This document shows positions 63,838-64,000 of a stretch of 64,000 bases of DNA, piece by piece. A program made the position numbers and the translations under genes. The DNA lies in NCBI RefSeq assembly GCF_014075995.1, contig NZ_CP055153.1:186001-250000 (forward strand), in the 5' to 3' direction. This DNA is from Adhaeribacter radiodurans (GTDB taxonomy: Bacteria > Bacteroidota > Bacteroidia > Cytophagales > Hymenobacteraceae). The notes under the pieces were generated by a model that ran no database searches, was not told where the DNA came from, and saw only the letters and a program-made list of their open reading frames with translations. How positions within the stretch are numbered: position 1 is the stretch's first letter; the number at the start of each line of letters is the position of its first letter.

Positions 63838-63868
63838 TTTGAATTAAGAGAAATAAGCGTTAGTTTTG
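63838..63868 (+). promoter_or_regulatory. Promoter of atpD
   Basis: TTTG at 63838-63841, 19 bases, TAGTTTTG at 63861-63868, then 48 bases to the atpD start. It is a full consensus match. Confidence 0.75.
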
Positions 63869-63916
63869 CACCCTGAAACCAGTTCAACCTGATTCTATCT
63901 ATCTTAATTTATACAA

Positions 63917-64000
63917 ATGGCGAATATTGGCAGAATTACCCAGGTTATCGGTCCGGTAGTGGACGTTAGCTTTTCGGGTGAAAACTCTAAATTACCAAAT
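63917..64000 (+). CDS. atpD: ATP synthase beta subunit, N-terminal 28 residues (cut by window end)
   Basis: MANIGRITQVIGPVVDVSFS is the highly conserved start of the F1 beta subunit. The gene runs off the window. No other atp gene lies upstream, so atpD heads its own transcript, probably with atpC after it as in relatives. Confidence 0.93.
   Translation, partial: MANIGRITQVIGPVVDVSFSGENSKLPN

Overview
The window looks like chromosomal DNA of a moderately AT-rich member of the Bacteroidota, most likely order Cytophagales and close to Hymenobacteraceae/Adhaeribacter. The genus is an inference from protein style and was not tested. Supporting signs are a glycoside hydrolase with a type IX secretion sorting tail, promoters of the Bacteroidota form (TTG, about 20 bases, TAnnTTTG), few Shine-Dalgarno sequences, FadL-like and D15-like outer-membrane barrels, a short archaeal-type prolyl-tRNA synthetase, and intergenic spaces full of short degenerate repeat words.

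Layout. 0.4-9 kb: a kelch protein, glycerol kinase and facilitator, two secreted GH43 hydrolases and a secreted GH88 hydrolase (plant polysaccharide use). 9.4-15.3 kb: a small cytochrome c, then galM-galK-galT (Leloir pathway) and a Gfo/Idh/MocA dehydrogenase. 15.5-25.6 kb: proS, a Tyr/Asn/Gly-rich lipoprotein with an outer-membrane barrel, a lipoprotein, a DPP-IV-type peptidase and a DUF2079 membrane protein. 26-34.3 kb: an SDR, a GyrI-like protein, 3-hydroxyanthranilate dioxygenase, OsmC, floA/nfeD, a methyltransferase, an MFS transporter and a Hyi-like TIM barrel. 34.6-47 kb: polA, a P-loop kinase, a phosphoesterase-barrel fusion, a frameshifted small gene, a DUF4160/DUF2442 pair and a LemA/TPM/TPM cluster. 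59.2-64 kb: housekeeping genes rplY, prs, tRNA-Gln, purL and the start of atpD.

The most interesting part is 47.1-59.1 kb. Seven same-strand genes encode a lipoprotein with a vWA-like motif, a small membrane protein, a tubulin/FtsZ-like GTPase, a 1157-residue protein with an actin/Hsp70-type ATPase core, a signal-peptide plus one-TM protein, a MotA/ExbB-like channel protein with a long helical tail, and a MotB/OmpA-like partner. This resembles an envelope-spanning, ion-driven machine that pairs a stator like ZorAB with two cytoskeletal-type NTPases. I do not recognise it as a named system. A DUF559 nuclease gene bounded by 29-bp inverted repeats sits inside the cluster. The ATPase core of the actin-like gene is much more AT-rich than the rest of that gene.

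The intergenic repeats form several families: C/G-rich palindromes linked to the DUF559 cassette, a GGAAGTTACTTCC palindrome family, a family built around AACGAGGCCCGCCGGCC, a GC-rich element at 49 kb, and degenerate word repeats such as TTTCAACTTTC and TACCTGATACC. No CRISPR array, rRNA, transposase or prophage was seen.
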